Source: an uncultured Tenacibaculum sp.
Lineage (GTDB): Bacteria > Bacteroidota > Bacteroidia > Flavobacteriales > Flavobacteriaceae
Assembly: GCF_947502995.1 (NCBI RefSeq)
Contig: NZ_CANNBW010000004.1
Span: 124,001 to 188,000, forward strand
DNA length: 64,000 nt
Direction of reading: 5' to 3'
The position numbers were made by a program, and so were the translations under genes. The notes beneath the pieces were generated by a model that saw nothing but the letters and a program-made list of their open reading frames with translations, was not told where the DNA came from and searched no databases. Below are positions 22,198 to 31,337 of this stretch, in pieces (position 1 is the stretch's first letter; the number at the start of each line of letters is the position of its first letter).

Positions 22198-23319
22198 TTA
22201 TAAATTCAATGGAACAAGAATATACTCACCAGTTAAATCGTTAAACCAGATATCGTAATCATCTTCTACTATTACAGGAATGTTAGCACCTCCATTAGTT
22301 GCAATTCCTGAAAAAGAAGTATCGCTTCCCCAAGCATCAGTACCATTTGCTAAAAATTGTAAATCTCCTGGCTTTAATCTTACTGCAGATGCATTCCAAA
22401 TATGACCATCAAAAGTTAATGGAGTTAATGCAACAGGAGCATCTAAAGAAGATCCCTGAACAGCTAATGAACCAGGACTATCAATTCCACTAGCATCAAA
22501 AGCTTCAAAAGTGTATTTTAAAGTTGTAAAATTAATAGTAAACGTATAAAAGCCAGGAGTAATATTTGCAGCTCCAGAAGTTGGAAATCTCTCAGGTTCA
22601 TCATCTCCATCATTTACTCTTATTGCTCCAGCTGCAATACCTGTAGCAGCATCTAATGTTCCAACATCAGTTCCCCATTGTGGTCGCCAAGCACCTTTAC
22701 TTTCTAATATCTTAAATTGACCATCACCAAAGCGACCAGTATAAGTGAATAAATTTTCATCATTAGGATTTCTAAATAATGCAGGGTTATTATTATTGTT
22801 ATCCCAACCAGGCGCTGTTCCATCTCCAACTAGATAATAATCATCAAAAATATAATTGAAAAACGGAAAAACTCTTAAAGATAAAGAATTTGAGTTTGCT
22901 TTATTAGCACGCTGTTTACCTAAAGAAGATACTACTCTTACATATACATTAGCCCACTCAAAAGGATTTAATCCTGCATTACCTGCGGCTGTATTTAATT
23001 CTCCCATAGAAAATGTAACGGTATTCTCACCTGTAACAGATGCACCTATCACTGGATTTGTAAAATCTTGATCTGTAGAAAATTCGACATCATAAACAAC
23101 AGCAGTTTGTTGACCATAATCAGCACTAGACCAATTAAAAGTGACTGCTGGATTGTTCACATTAACTTGATCAATTTCTATTTCACTTATTGCTACAGCA
23201 GCTAAATCTGGTGCTTTTGCATCAGAAACTGTAAAAGTTTCTGCATTATCTTCACAACCTATACCAATAAAAATTAATAAGACTAATGAAGATAGTTTAT
23301 ATATAAATTTATTTTTCAT
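22198..23319 (-). CDS. SusE-like outer membrane lipoprotein
   Basis: A 373-residue lipoprotein (LVLLIFIGIGCEDN). A SusE-type N-terminal domain (about 40-150) is followed by two modules with aromatic residues: YLVGDGTAPGWDNNNNNPAL and a later GSDTSFSGIATNGGANIPV. It lies between the SusF-like gene and susD with 16- to 18-base gaps, so it is in one operon and likely binds maltooligosaccharides. Confidence 0.85.
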   Translation of the reverse strand: MKNKFIYKLSSLVLLIFIGIGCEDNAETFTVSDAKAPDLAAVAISEIEIDQVNVNNPAVTFNWSSADYGQQTAVVYDVEFSTDQDFTNPVIGASVTGENTVTFSMGELNTAAGNAGLNPFEWANVYVRVVSSLGKQRANKANSNSLSLRVFPFFNYIFDDYYLVGDGTAPGWDNNNNNPALFRNPNDENLFTYTGRFGDGQFKILESKGAWRPQWGTDVGTLDAATGIAAGAIRVNDGDDEPERFPTSGAANITPGFYTFTINFTTLKYTFEAFDASGIDSPGSLAVQGSSLDAPVALTPLTFDGHIWNASAVRLKPGDLQFLANGTDAWGSDTSFSGIATNGGANIPVIVEDDYDIWFNDLTGEYILVPLNL

Positions 23320-23336
23320 CTTGATATTGTAATTGT

Positions 23337-24941
23337 TTAATAACCTGAGTTTTGTGTTAGATTCGGATTGGAAGCTAAACTACTTGCTGGTATCGGAAAT
23401 AAATCTAAATGATTTGCTATTGAAATTCCATTAGTAGCATTTCCTTTCCATGCCCAATTATAATTTCCTCCAGTAAAACGTCCGAAACGAATTAAATCTT
23501 GTCTTCTATGAGCTTCCCAATGTAATTCTCTAGATCTTTCATCTAAAATGAAGCCTAAAGTAAGATCAGTAACTGTAATTGCTTGTGGATTATTAGCTCT
23601 AGTTCTTAATTGATTAACTAATGTAACTGCCTCACCTATAGAACCACCTGTTCCACCTCTTAACACGGCTTCAGCATACATTAAATTCACATCAGCTAAT
23701 CTAAATAAAGGAAAATCTGTATCTACAAAAGTTTGATTTCCTCCTGCAACTCCTCCAGAACTAACATTAGAGTATTTAGCTATAATATAACCAGTATCAC
23801 GGTCTGCAATATCAGTAATTGTAACTGGTCTTCCAGCTGTAATTAAAGTATTTCTGGTATCTGTAATAAATGCTCCACCATTAAATAAATCTGCAAATTG
23901 TTTTCTAACACGTAAAGCACCACCCCAACCTTCAGTTGTTACACCAAGATCAACACCATTTTTTTCGATACTTCCAACAGCACCATTAATCATAACTGTA
24001 GTAGGACCAAAGTTTTGAACAAATGATCCGTCAGAAACAAAAGCAAAAATAATTTCGTTTCTAGCAGCGCCTTGGTCGTTGTCAGCTTTAAATAAATCTA
24101 AATAGTTAGGAGCTAAAACATAACCACTATTTAAAATTTTATTACAGTATTCGATACAATCAGAATAGCGATCGTTACCAATGTAAACTTCAGCATTTAA
24201 ATAAATTTTAGCTAAAACCATCCAAGCTACAGCTTTATCTGCTCTTCCATACTCATTTTGTCTAGGATCTTTTAAATCTGCTTCAATAGCTTTTAATTCA
24301 CTTTCAATAAATGTAAATAATTCACTTCTTGAAGCTTCTAGAGGGGCAGTATTCACTACTGAATTTTCATCAGTAAAAGGAGCTTTTCCATATAAATCCA
24401 TTAAATGATAATATGCTAGTGCTCTTACTAATCTAGCTTCAGCTCTGAAAGTAGTTATTTCCTGACGTGTATCATCAGAAACATTTCTAGAATCTAATTT
24501 TTCAGGAGTAGTTTCGTTTAAAAAATTATTAACAAAACCAACTGAAGCTCTTGCTCTTTCAAACATTCCTAAGACAATAGGGTTTTGAGCATTCCAAGTA
24601 TTACGTTGAATTTCAGCAACTCCTTGATCTGTTTCATAAGACCAAATCATTTGATCTGCTGTTAAGGTTTGTAGATATAATAAAGTACGTCCATATTGAC
24701 TTGTACCTGGATCGATACCATCTAAATTAGATGTAGTGGCTCCGTCAGTACCTGTTAAAGAAAAGTTTGCATAAATACCTGCTAAAACCTCTTTATAAGC
24801 ACTTTCATTTTCAAACAACTCTTCACTTAAAGTTGTTTGATCATCATTTGGTATAATATTTAAATCTTCTGTACATGATGACATAAATAATGTAATCACT
24901 GCAAAAAATAATACCGTTTTAATATTGTTTTTGATATTCAT
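23337..24941 (-). CDS. susD: SusD-like nutrient-binding lipoprotein
   Basis: A 534-residue RagB/SusD protein with lipobox LFMSSCTED. It shows TPR-like helices (FRAEARLVRALAYYHLMDLYG, a hallmark SusD motif at about 150-170) and the C-terminal ILDERSRELHWEAHRRQDLIRFG region. It caps the SusC channel and binds oligosaccharide. It is immediately downstream of susC in the operon. Confidence 0.95.
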   Translation of the reverse strand: MNIKNNIKTVLFFAVITLFMSSCTEDLNIIPNDDQTTLSEELFENESAYKEVLAGIYANFSLTGTDGATTSNLDGIDPGTSQYGRTLLYLQTLTADQMIWSYETDQGVAEIQRNTWNAQNPIVLGMFERARASVGFVNNFLNETTPEKLDSRNVSDDTRQEITTFRAEARLVRALAYYHLMDLYGKAPFTDENSVVNTAPLEASRSELFTFIESELKAIEADLKDPRQNEYGRADKAVAWMVLAKIYLNAEVYIGNDRYSDCIEYCNKILNSGYVLAPNYLDLFKADNDQGAARNEIIFAFVSDGSFVQNFGPTTVMINGAVGSIEKNGVDLGVTTEGWGGALRVRKQFADLFNGGAFITDTRNTLITAGRPVTITDIADRDTGYIIAKYSNVSSGGVAGGNQTFVDTDFPLFRLADVNLMYAEAVLRGGTGGSIGEAVTLVNQLRTRANNPQAITVTDLTLGFILDERSRELHWEAHRRQDLIRFGRFTGGNYNWAWKGNATNGISIANHLDLFPIPASSLASNPNLTQNSGY

Positions 24942-24950
24942 TTTTTCTTT

Positions 24951-27872
24951 TTAGAATTTAATATTGGCTCCGAATAAGATATTTCTTGATCTTGGATAAA
25001 TAATATTATCTATTCCATCAAACACTTCAGGATCTAAACCTGAATAATTTGTCCATGTAAATACATTTTGCATACCAGTCCATATTCTAATACTATTTTT
25101 AGAAAACTTCTTAATAGGTCTGTTAAAAGTATAACCTATAGTAATATTATCCATTCTTAAGAAAGACGCGTTTTCAACAAAATAGTCAGATAAAAGTACA
25201 TCTGCAGTATTTACAAAATTAGTATTTAATACGGAAGTAGGAATATTACCTAAAACAGCATTATCTCTTAATAAATTTAATTGAGCTCTAGAAGAATTTA
25301 CGTTGTTGTAAGCATAGTTACCTATGTTTGCTCTTAAATTAAAAGAAAGATCGAAATTTTTGTAGTTTAAGTTACTTTGGAAACCTAAAATTACATCTGG
25401 ATCTGGACTTTCTCTTAAATATCTATCACTACTATTAATAATTCCATCTCCATTAATATCTAAATAAGCATCTTCAATTGGATTACCATTACTGTCAGTT
25501 AATTGTTTTAAAACATAAAAAGCTCTTGGAGCTTCACCAACTCTGTTGATTTGAATATCTGATCCAGTACCTCCTGAAATTCCTCCAGTTTGAAATTCGA
25601 AACCAGAAACTAAGTCTTTAATTTCTCTATCGAATAATGTACCGTTGAAATTGAAATCTAAACTAAAGTCTGTATTATCTATAACGTTTGAGTTTATAGA
25701 AAATTCTAAACCTCTAATTTGTAATTCACCAACGTTTTGAATAATTCTGTTTGTAAAGTTAAATGGAGTAGGGGCATCAAAAAGTAAATCTGTTGAATTC
25801 TTTTGGAATGCACTAATAGATCCAGTTACTCTATCATTAAATAAACCATAGTCGATACCAAATTCGATAGTAGCAGTTTCTTCCCACTTAATATCTTCGT
25901 TGATTGCTGAAGGAATATTTGTAGAAATTGGAACTCCTCCAAATAAATATTGAGAATTTTCGTTACCAGATCTGTATCGGTTTAAGAAAATATCTTTTTC
26001 ACTAATTTCTTGCTGACCAGTAACACCGTAACTAGCTCTTAATTTTAAACTAGAAACAAATTTAGAATCTTTTAAAAAGTCTTCTTCACTAATTTTCCAA
26101 GCTAAAGCAGCTCCAGGAAAGTTACCCCATCTGTTTTTAGAAGCAAAACGAGAAGTACCATCACGTCTATAGTTTAAAGTTAATAAGTATTTATCTAAGA
26201 AGTTAAAGTTTGCTCTACCAAAGAAACCAATTAAAACTACATCTGGATCCGCAAACGTTTGAGGGTTAGAGTCAGGATCTCTTCTGTTACCAGTATCACT
26301 ACCTCTAAATTCAAATTTTTGATAAGAATAACCTGCTGTAAAATCCCCAGATATTTGATCACTAAATTTAGTGTTGTAATTTAAGTAACCATCTAATAAT
26401 TTATTGATTCTTAATTGTTCAGATTCAAAATCGTTACCAATAACTGTAGCATTAGAAGCTCTTGGTACACTTAAAGATGTAAAATCTTTTCTACTTGCTT
26501 TAATTCTATCGTAACCTAAGTTAACAACAGCTCTTAATTCTGGTAAAAAATGTAGTTTATAATCGAACTGTAAATTACCGTATTCTCTGAAAGATTTACC
26601 AACATTTGTTCTTTGTAATAAAGAAGCAACTGGATTTGTTGTTCCATTAGCAACACCTGATCCAGCTAAGTGTTGGTAAAAACCACCAAAAGGAGAGTTT
26701 CTATCAAAAACTGGTTGTGTAGGATCATAACGTAAAGCAGCACCTATTTGTCCCGAATCCGCAAACCTACTGTTTTCAAAAGCTCTACTATAGTTTAAAT
26801 TAATTTTGAAATGATCATTAAATAAAGAAGGGCTTAAAGCCGTAGAAACATTTCTTCTTGTAAAATCTGAAGTTAATAATGCTCCTTCTTGATCATTAAA
26901 TCCAACAGATAAACGAATTGGAATTAAATCATAGATCGTTCCTCTAGCTGTTAAGTTATGAATTGTAGAAACGGTGTTTCTAAAAATTTCATTTTGCCAA
27001 TCTGTATTTGCTGTTCCTAATAAACTAGTATCTAAAGTAGTTCCAGGAATTGGTTGAGAATTTACTAAGTTTCTAAATTCATTTGCAGAAAATACATTGA
27101 TTCTATCATTAATTTTACCAGTAGTAACTTGAGTATCAAAATCTAAAGACCAAGTTGATTTACCTTTCTTAGTAGTAATTATAATTACACCGTTTGAAGC
27201 TCGTGAACCATAAATTGCAGTTGCAGAAGCATCTTTTAATACAGAGAAAGACTCAATGTCATTAGGGTTAATATTAGCTAAAACACCACGAGATCCATCA
27301 ACACCATCATTAGAAATTGGTAATCCATCAATAATAATTAAAGGATCATTGGAAGCGTTAATAGAAGACCCCCCACGAATTCTAATTTGAGAACCAGAAC
27401 CAGGTGCTCCACTAGTATTAATACTTACCCCAGAAACTCGACCGTTAAGTAAATTTTCAGGAGTTACAATGTTACCTTTAGTAAATTGTTTTTCTGTGAT
27501 GGCTTCAACAGAACCTGTTGCGTCTTTTACAGTAGTAGTACCATATCCCACAACAATAATCTCGTCTAAAACTTGACCATCTTCTTCTAATTGTACATTA
27601 ATAGAAGTTTGATTACCTACTTTAATTTCGGTAGTTTTCATACCAATAAATGAGAAAACTAAGATATCTGAAGCTTTAACACCTTTGATCTCATAGTTAC
27701 CATTAAAATCTGTTTCAGTACCTCTTACTTCTCCTTTTACTAAGATAGAAACACCAGGTAAAGGTTCACCAGTTCCTTGTTCGGTAACTGTACCTTTTAC
27801 TGTTTGCTGTGCATAACTTAATAAGGAAAAACATAACAGAAATAAACTGAAAAATAGTTTCATTTTTTTCAT
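24951..27872 (-). CDS. susC: SusC-like TonB-dependent outer membrane transporter
   Basis: A 973-residue SusC/RagA protein. It has signal peptide, carboxypeptidase-like N-terminal domain (VKGTVTEQGTGEPLPGVSI), a TonB-box-like EIIVVGYGT and the plug (GNIVTPENLLNGRVSGVSI, then the SusC signature KDASATAIYGSRASNGVI), followed by the barrel. It is the first gene of the minus-strand operon and faces the LacI regulator across 278 bases. It imports malto-oligosaccharides. Confidence 0.95.
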   Translation of the reverse strand: MKKMKLFFSLFLLCFSLLSYAQQTVKGTVTEQGTGEPLPGVSILVKGEVRGTETDFNGNYEIKGVKASDILVFSFIGMKTTEIKVGNQTSINVQLEEDGQVLDEIIVVGYGTTTVKDATGSVEAITEKQFTKGNIVTPENLLNGRVSGVSINTSGAPGSGSQIRIRGGSSINASNDPLIIIDGLPISNDGVDGSRGVLANINPNDIESFSVLKDASATAIYGSRASNGVIIITTKKGKSTWSLDFDTQVTTGKINDRINVFSANEFRNLVNSQPIPGTTLDTSLLGTANTDWQNEIFRNTVSTIHNLTARGTIYDLIPIRLSVGFNDQEGALLTSDFTRRNVSTALSPSLFNDHFKINLNYSRAFENSRFADSGQIGAALRYDPTQPVFDRNSPFGGFYQHLAGSGVANGTTNPVASLLQRTNVGKSFREYGNLQFDYKLHFLPELRAVVNLGYDRIKASRKDFTSLSVPRASNATVIGNDFESEQLRINKLLDGYLNYNTKFSDQISGDFTAGYSYQKFEFRGSDTGNRRDPDSNPQTFADPDVVLIGFFGRANFNFLDKYLLTLNYRRDGTSRFASKNRWGNFPGAALAWKISEEDFLKDSKFVSSLKLRASYGVTGQQEISEKDIFLNRYRSGNENSQYLFGGVPISTNIPSAINEDIKWEETATIEFGIDYGLFNDRVTGSISAFQKNSTDLLFDAPTPFNFTNRIIQNVGELQIRGLEFSINSNVIDNTDFSLDFNFNGTLFDREIKDLVSGFEFQTGGISGGTGSDIQINRVGEAPRAFYVLKQLTDSNGNPIEDAYLDINGDGIINSSDRYLRESPDPDVILGFQSNLNYKNFDLSFNLRANIGNYAYNNVNSSRAQLNLLRDNAVLGNIPTSVLNTNFVNTADVLLSDYFVENASFLRMDNITIGYTFNRPIKKFSKNSIRIWTGMQNVFTWTNYSGLDPEVFDGIDNIIYPRSRNILFGANIKF

Positions 27873-27913
27873 GTAAAAAATCTTAAGTAAATACGTAAAT
27901 TTGAATTAGTTTG

Positions 27914-27935
27914 TTATCAATAATCTTTGTTCCGC
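27914..27935. repeat. 22-base repeat, copy 1, near the susC promoter
   Basis: TTATCAATAATCTT, two variable bases, TTCCGC. The same 20 fixed bases occur at 29220-29241, just upstream of the MFS transporter gene. It is a candidate shared regulatory site of the maltose regulon. Confidence 0.55.
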
Positions 27936-27982
27936 GTTGTGAATATAGGTATTAAAACAACGCTCTGTTAATGATTATTCCT

Positions 27983-27998
27983 ACGAAACCGTTTTCGT
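27983..27998. promoter_or_regulatory. Candidate LacI-family operator
   Basis: ACGAAACCGTTTTCGT is a near-perfect palindrome around a central CG, the form expected for LacI/GalR-type operators. It lies between susC and the divergent LacI-type gene. Binding by that regulator is inferred. Confidence 0.65.
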
Positions 27999-28150
27999 GT
28001 TGATAACTTTTTAACTTTAACTTAACACATTAATAATATAACTCAATTTTTTTATGAGTTTTGTAAAAAATTACAAATAAAATTGTAATTAAAACAACTA
28101 AAAATCATTTTAATAATAAACCCCTATACGTATCATTATATATTCAAAAT

Positions 28151-29167
28151 ATGAAGCCAAAAATTACCATTAAGATAATTGCTAAAGAATTAGGTGTTTC
28201 AACTTCTACTGTTTCAAAAGCTTTAAGAGATAGTCATGAGATTAGTCAAGAAACAAAAGATAGAATTAAAGCATATGCGAACTATTATAATTACCGACCA
28301 AATAATTTAGCCCTACAATTACGAAATCAAAAGACCAAAGTAATTGGTATTGTTTTACCTAAAATTGTTCACCATTTTTTCTCTACTGTTATTAGCGGAA
28401 TTGAAAAGGTAGCTAACGAGAGAGGGTATAATATTATGGTTTGTTTCTCTAATGAAAATCAAGAAAAAGAGATCGAAACTATAAATGTATTAACCAACGG
28501 AAGTGTAGATGGATTAATTGTTTCCATAGCTAAAGAAACATTAAGAAATAAAGCTTTAGATCATTTTTATCGTTTAATAGAAAATGAAATGCCAATTGTT
28601 TTATTTGATAGAGTTCACGATTCTATTGAGTGTGATAAAGTGATTGTTGATGATGTTGGAGCAGGTTATAAAGCAACAAAATATTTAACTGATATTGGTT
28701 GTAGAAAAATTGGAATTGTAACAACTCCTGAACACGTTACAGTTGGTTTAGATCGTTATCAAGGTTACGAAAGAGCTTTAAAAGAACAAGGGATATCAGT
28801 GAATAAAGATTTAATTATAAATGTAGATGAAGAGCAAGATATATATGAGCAGATTAAAGTACTTTTTAATCAAGAGTTAGATGCTGTTTTTGCTGTAAAT
28901 GAAATTTATGCTGCTACTGCAATTAAAATTGCAAAAGAAAAGAAATTATATATACCAAATGACTTGTCGGTCATTGGTTTTACAGACGGTTTAATATCTA
29001 AATATTCATCTCCTTCGATAACTACAGTTGTACAGCACGGATATACTATGGGAGAGCAAGCGGCTGAATTATTAATAGATAGAATAGAAAATAAAGATAA
29101 TGCTAGATTTCCTCAAACGAAGGTGATATCTAGTAACTTAAAGTTAAGAGAATCGAGTAAAACTTGA
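28151..29167 (+). CDS. LacI-family regulator of the maltose/starch locus
   Basis: A 338-residue regulator. The N-terminal helix-turn-helix is IKIIAKELGVSTSTVSKALRD (residues 6-26), and from about 60 a periplasmic-binding-protein-like sensor domain follows (VIGIVLPKIVHHFFSTVISG, VDGLIVSIA, GFTDGLISKYSSPSITTV). It is divergent from susC and upstream of the transporter and enzymes, so it probably controls both sides. The inducer is likely maltose or an oligomer (inference). Confidence 0.92.
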   Translation: MKPKITIKIIAKELGVSTSTVSKALRDSHEISQETKDRIKAYANYYNYRPNNLALQLRNQKTKVIGIVLPKIVHHFFSTVISGIEKVANERGYNIMVCFSNENQEKEIETINVLTNGSVDGLIVSIAKETLRNKALDHFYRLIENEMPIVLFDRVHDSIECDKVIVDDVGAGYKATKYLTDIGCRKIGIVTTPEHVTVGLDRYQGYERALKEQGISVNKDLIINVDEEQDIYEQIKVLFNQELDAVFAVNEIYAATAIKIAKEKKLYIPNDLSVIGFTDGLISKYSSPSITTVVQHGYTMGEQAAELLIDRIENKDNARFPQTKVISSNLKLRESSKT

Positions 29168-29215
29168 TTTATTTCTTTTCTGTGTAAATAAAATTTATAT
29201 ATTTACCGCATATTA

Positions 29216-29261
29216 AGACTTATCAATAATCTTACTTCCGCAAAAAAAGAATGATAAGTCT
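29216..29261. promoter_or_regulatory. Inverted repeat and repeat copy 2 upstream of the MFS gene
   Basis: AGACTTATCA (29216-29225) and TGATAAGTCT (29252-29261) form a 10-bp inverted repeat. The left arm overlaps the 22-base repeat that is also at 27914-27935. It may be an operator pair or an mRNA hairpin. Confidence 0.5.
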
Positions 29262-29301
29262 AGCGCTTATCGTAGTATATAACTAACAATACTTTACGAT
29301 A

Positions 29302-30648
29302 ATGAAAAAGCGTAAATTAAGTTTTCTAGAAATCTGGAACATGAGTTTCGGTTTTCTTGGAATTCAAATGGGTTTTGCCCTTCAAAATGCAAATGCAAGT
29401 AGAATTTTACAGATTTTTGGAGCTGATGTCCACGAACTTTCTTGGTTTTGGCTGATAGCGCCATTTATGGGATTACTTGTTCAACCAATAATTGGACATT
29501 ATAGTGACAATACTTGGACTAGATTTGGTCGAAGAAAACCTTTCTTTTTATTAGGTGCTATTTTGGCTTCTGTAGGAATGATTCTTATTCCACAAGCTAA
29601 TTTCATGATTGCAATACTTCCGGCACTTTGGGTCGGAGCAGGTATGCTAATGATCATGGATGCATCTTTCAATATAGCAATGGAACCATTTAGAGCTTTA
29701 GTTGCTGATAATCTTTCTGATGAACAAGCTACACAAGGATTTAGTATTCAGACTGCACTTATTGGTATTGGAGCTGTAGTTGGATCATGGCTGCCTTGGG
29801 TTTTAACCGAATGGTTTGGTGTACCAAAAACTGCTGAAGAAGGTGCTGTACCAGGAAATTTATTATGGTCATTTATTATTGGAGCAGTAGTTTTAATAGG
29901 ATCTATTTTGGTTACTCTATTTACTACAAAAGAATATTCTCCAGAAGAATTAGCTCAATTTGAATCTAGTGAACCATCTTCATCAGATGAAGTTCATCAA
30001 GCTAAATTGACTGATATTTTCGAAGATTTCAGAAAAATGCCTGAAACTATGCGTCAATTAAGCTGGGTTCAGTTCTTTTCTTGGTTTGGTTTATTTGGAA
30101 TGTGGGTTTTCTCTGTTCCAGCAATCGCACAACATATATATGGGTTACCTTATGATGATTCAAGTAGTGAAACTTATCAAGAAGCAGGAAATTGGATTGG
30201 AATTTTATTCGGAATTTACAATGGAGTTTCTGCAATTTTTGCCTTTTTATTACCAACAATTGCAAAAAAAATAAGTAGAAAGAAAACTCATGCCTATTCT
30301 CTTTTTATTGGAGGTATTGGACTCATATTAATTTATTTCATGCCAAGTCCTAATTCTCTAATATTACCTATGGTATTAATAGGTATAGCTTGGGCAAGTA
30401 TTTTATCTATGCCTTATGCAATGTTGTCTGGTTCTATTTCACCAAAGAAAATGGGAGTTTATATGGGGATTTTTAATTTCTTCATCGTAATTCCTCAAAT
30501 TATTAATGGAATAATAGGAGGTCCATTAGTAAAATATGCTTACGGAAACCAAGCTGTATTTGCTTTAGTTGTAAGCGGTATAGCATTCATTATAGCAGGA
30601 TTTCTATCATTTAAAATTAACGATAAAACAGATGTTTCTCATCTATAA
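29302..30648 (+). CDS. MFS maltose/sugar transporter
   Basis: A 448-residue protein with about 12 hydrophobic segments and the MFS loop GHYSDNTWTRFGRRKPFFLLG (residues 66-86; the core is the RFGRRKP motif). It resembles the SLC45/GPH-like transporters common beside GH65 phosphorylases in Bacteroidetes. It would bring maltose over the inner membrane. First gene of the plus-strand operon; it ends one codon before the phosphoglucomutase gene. Confidence 0.9.
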   Translation: MKKRKLSFLEIWNMSFGFLGIQMGFALQNANASRILQIFGADVHELSWFWLIAPFMGLLVQPIIGHYSDNTWTRFGRRKPFFLLGAILASVGMILIPQANFMIAILPALWVGAGMLMIMDASFNIAMEPFRALVADNLSDEQATQGFSIQTALIGIGAVVGSWLPWVLTEWFGVPKTAEEGAVPGNLLWSFIIGAVVLIGSILVTLFTTKEYSPEELAQFESSEPSSSDEVHQAKLTDIFEDFRKMPETMRQLSWVQFFSWFGLFGMWVFSVPAIAQHIYGLPYDDSSSETYQEAGNWIGILFGIYNGVSAIFAFLLPTIAKKISRKKTHAYSLFIGGIGLILIYFMPSPNSLILPMVLIGIAWASILSMPYAMLSGSISPKKMGVYMGIFNFFIVIPQIINGIIGGPLVKYAYGNQAVFALVVSGIAFIIAGFLSFKINDKTDVSHL

Positions 30649-30650
30649 TT

Positions 30651-31310
30651 ATGAATAAAAAAGGATTCATATTTGATTTAGACGGTGTTATTGTAGACAC
30701 CGCTAAATATCATTTTTTAGCTTGGAAAAAATTAGCTAACGATTTAGGTATCGATTTTACAGAAGATCAAAACGAGCAATTAAAAGGAGTAAGTAGAGTA
30801 AAATCACTTGAAAAGATTTTACATTGGGGAGGAGTTTCTATATCTGAAGAAGAGTTTCTTCAATTAATGGACAAGAAAAATACTGATTATTTGTCTTATA
30901 TAGAAACAATGACTGAAGATGAAATTTTAGTCGATGTTCCAAAAGTTTTAAATCTTTTAAAAGTAGAAAATCAAGGATTAGCTTTAGGTTCTGCTAGTAA
31001 AAATGCAAGAACGATTTTAAAGAAAGTTGAACTATTTGACAAATTTGACTCTATAGTAGATGGAACAAATGTTTCTAAAGCAAAACCAGACCCCGAAGTT
31101 TTTATTATAGCCGCAGAAAATTTAGAAATAGCTCCAGAAAAATGTATCGTTTTTGAAGATTCTATTGCTGGTATTCAAGCTGCAAATGCTGCTAATATGA
31201 TATCTATAGGTATCGGTGAAAAAGACGTATTGTCTGAGGCAGATTATGTATTCAAAGATTTTTCTGAGATATCAGAAGAATTTATATCTCAACTTATAAA
31301 CAAACACTAA
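30651..31310 (+). CDS. pgmB: Beta-phosphoglucomutase
   Basis: A 219-residue HAD-family enzyme. FDLDGVIVDTAKYHFLAWK carries the nucleophile Asp and acid/base Asp; GSASKNA, KPDPEVF and FEDSIAGIQAA are later HAD motifs. It converts beta-glucose 1-phosphate from maltose phosphorolysis to glucose 6-phosphate. Its place directly before the GH65 gene fits this exactly. Confidence 0.94.
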   Translation: MNKKGFIFDLDGVIVDTAKYHFLAWKKLANDLGIDFTEDQNEQLKGVSRVKSLEKILHWGGVSISEEEFLQLMDKKNTDYLSYIETMTEDEILVDVPKVLNLLKVENQGLALGSASKNARTILKKVELFDKFDSIVDGTNVSKAKPDPEVFIIAAENLEIAPEKCIVFEDSIAGIQAANAANMISIGIGEKDVLSEADYVFKDFSEISEEFISQLINKH

Positions 31311-31337
31311 CCCCCGTACAATAATTAAAAACTAGAA

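Noticed and set aside
30047..30274. Short ORFs inside the MFS gene
   Set aside because: Other-frame shadows of a well-supported gene; the same applies to small ORFs inside susE, rlmF-region, ligase and helicase genes.
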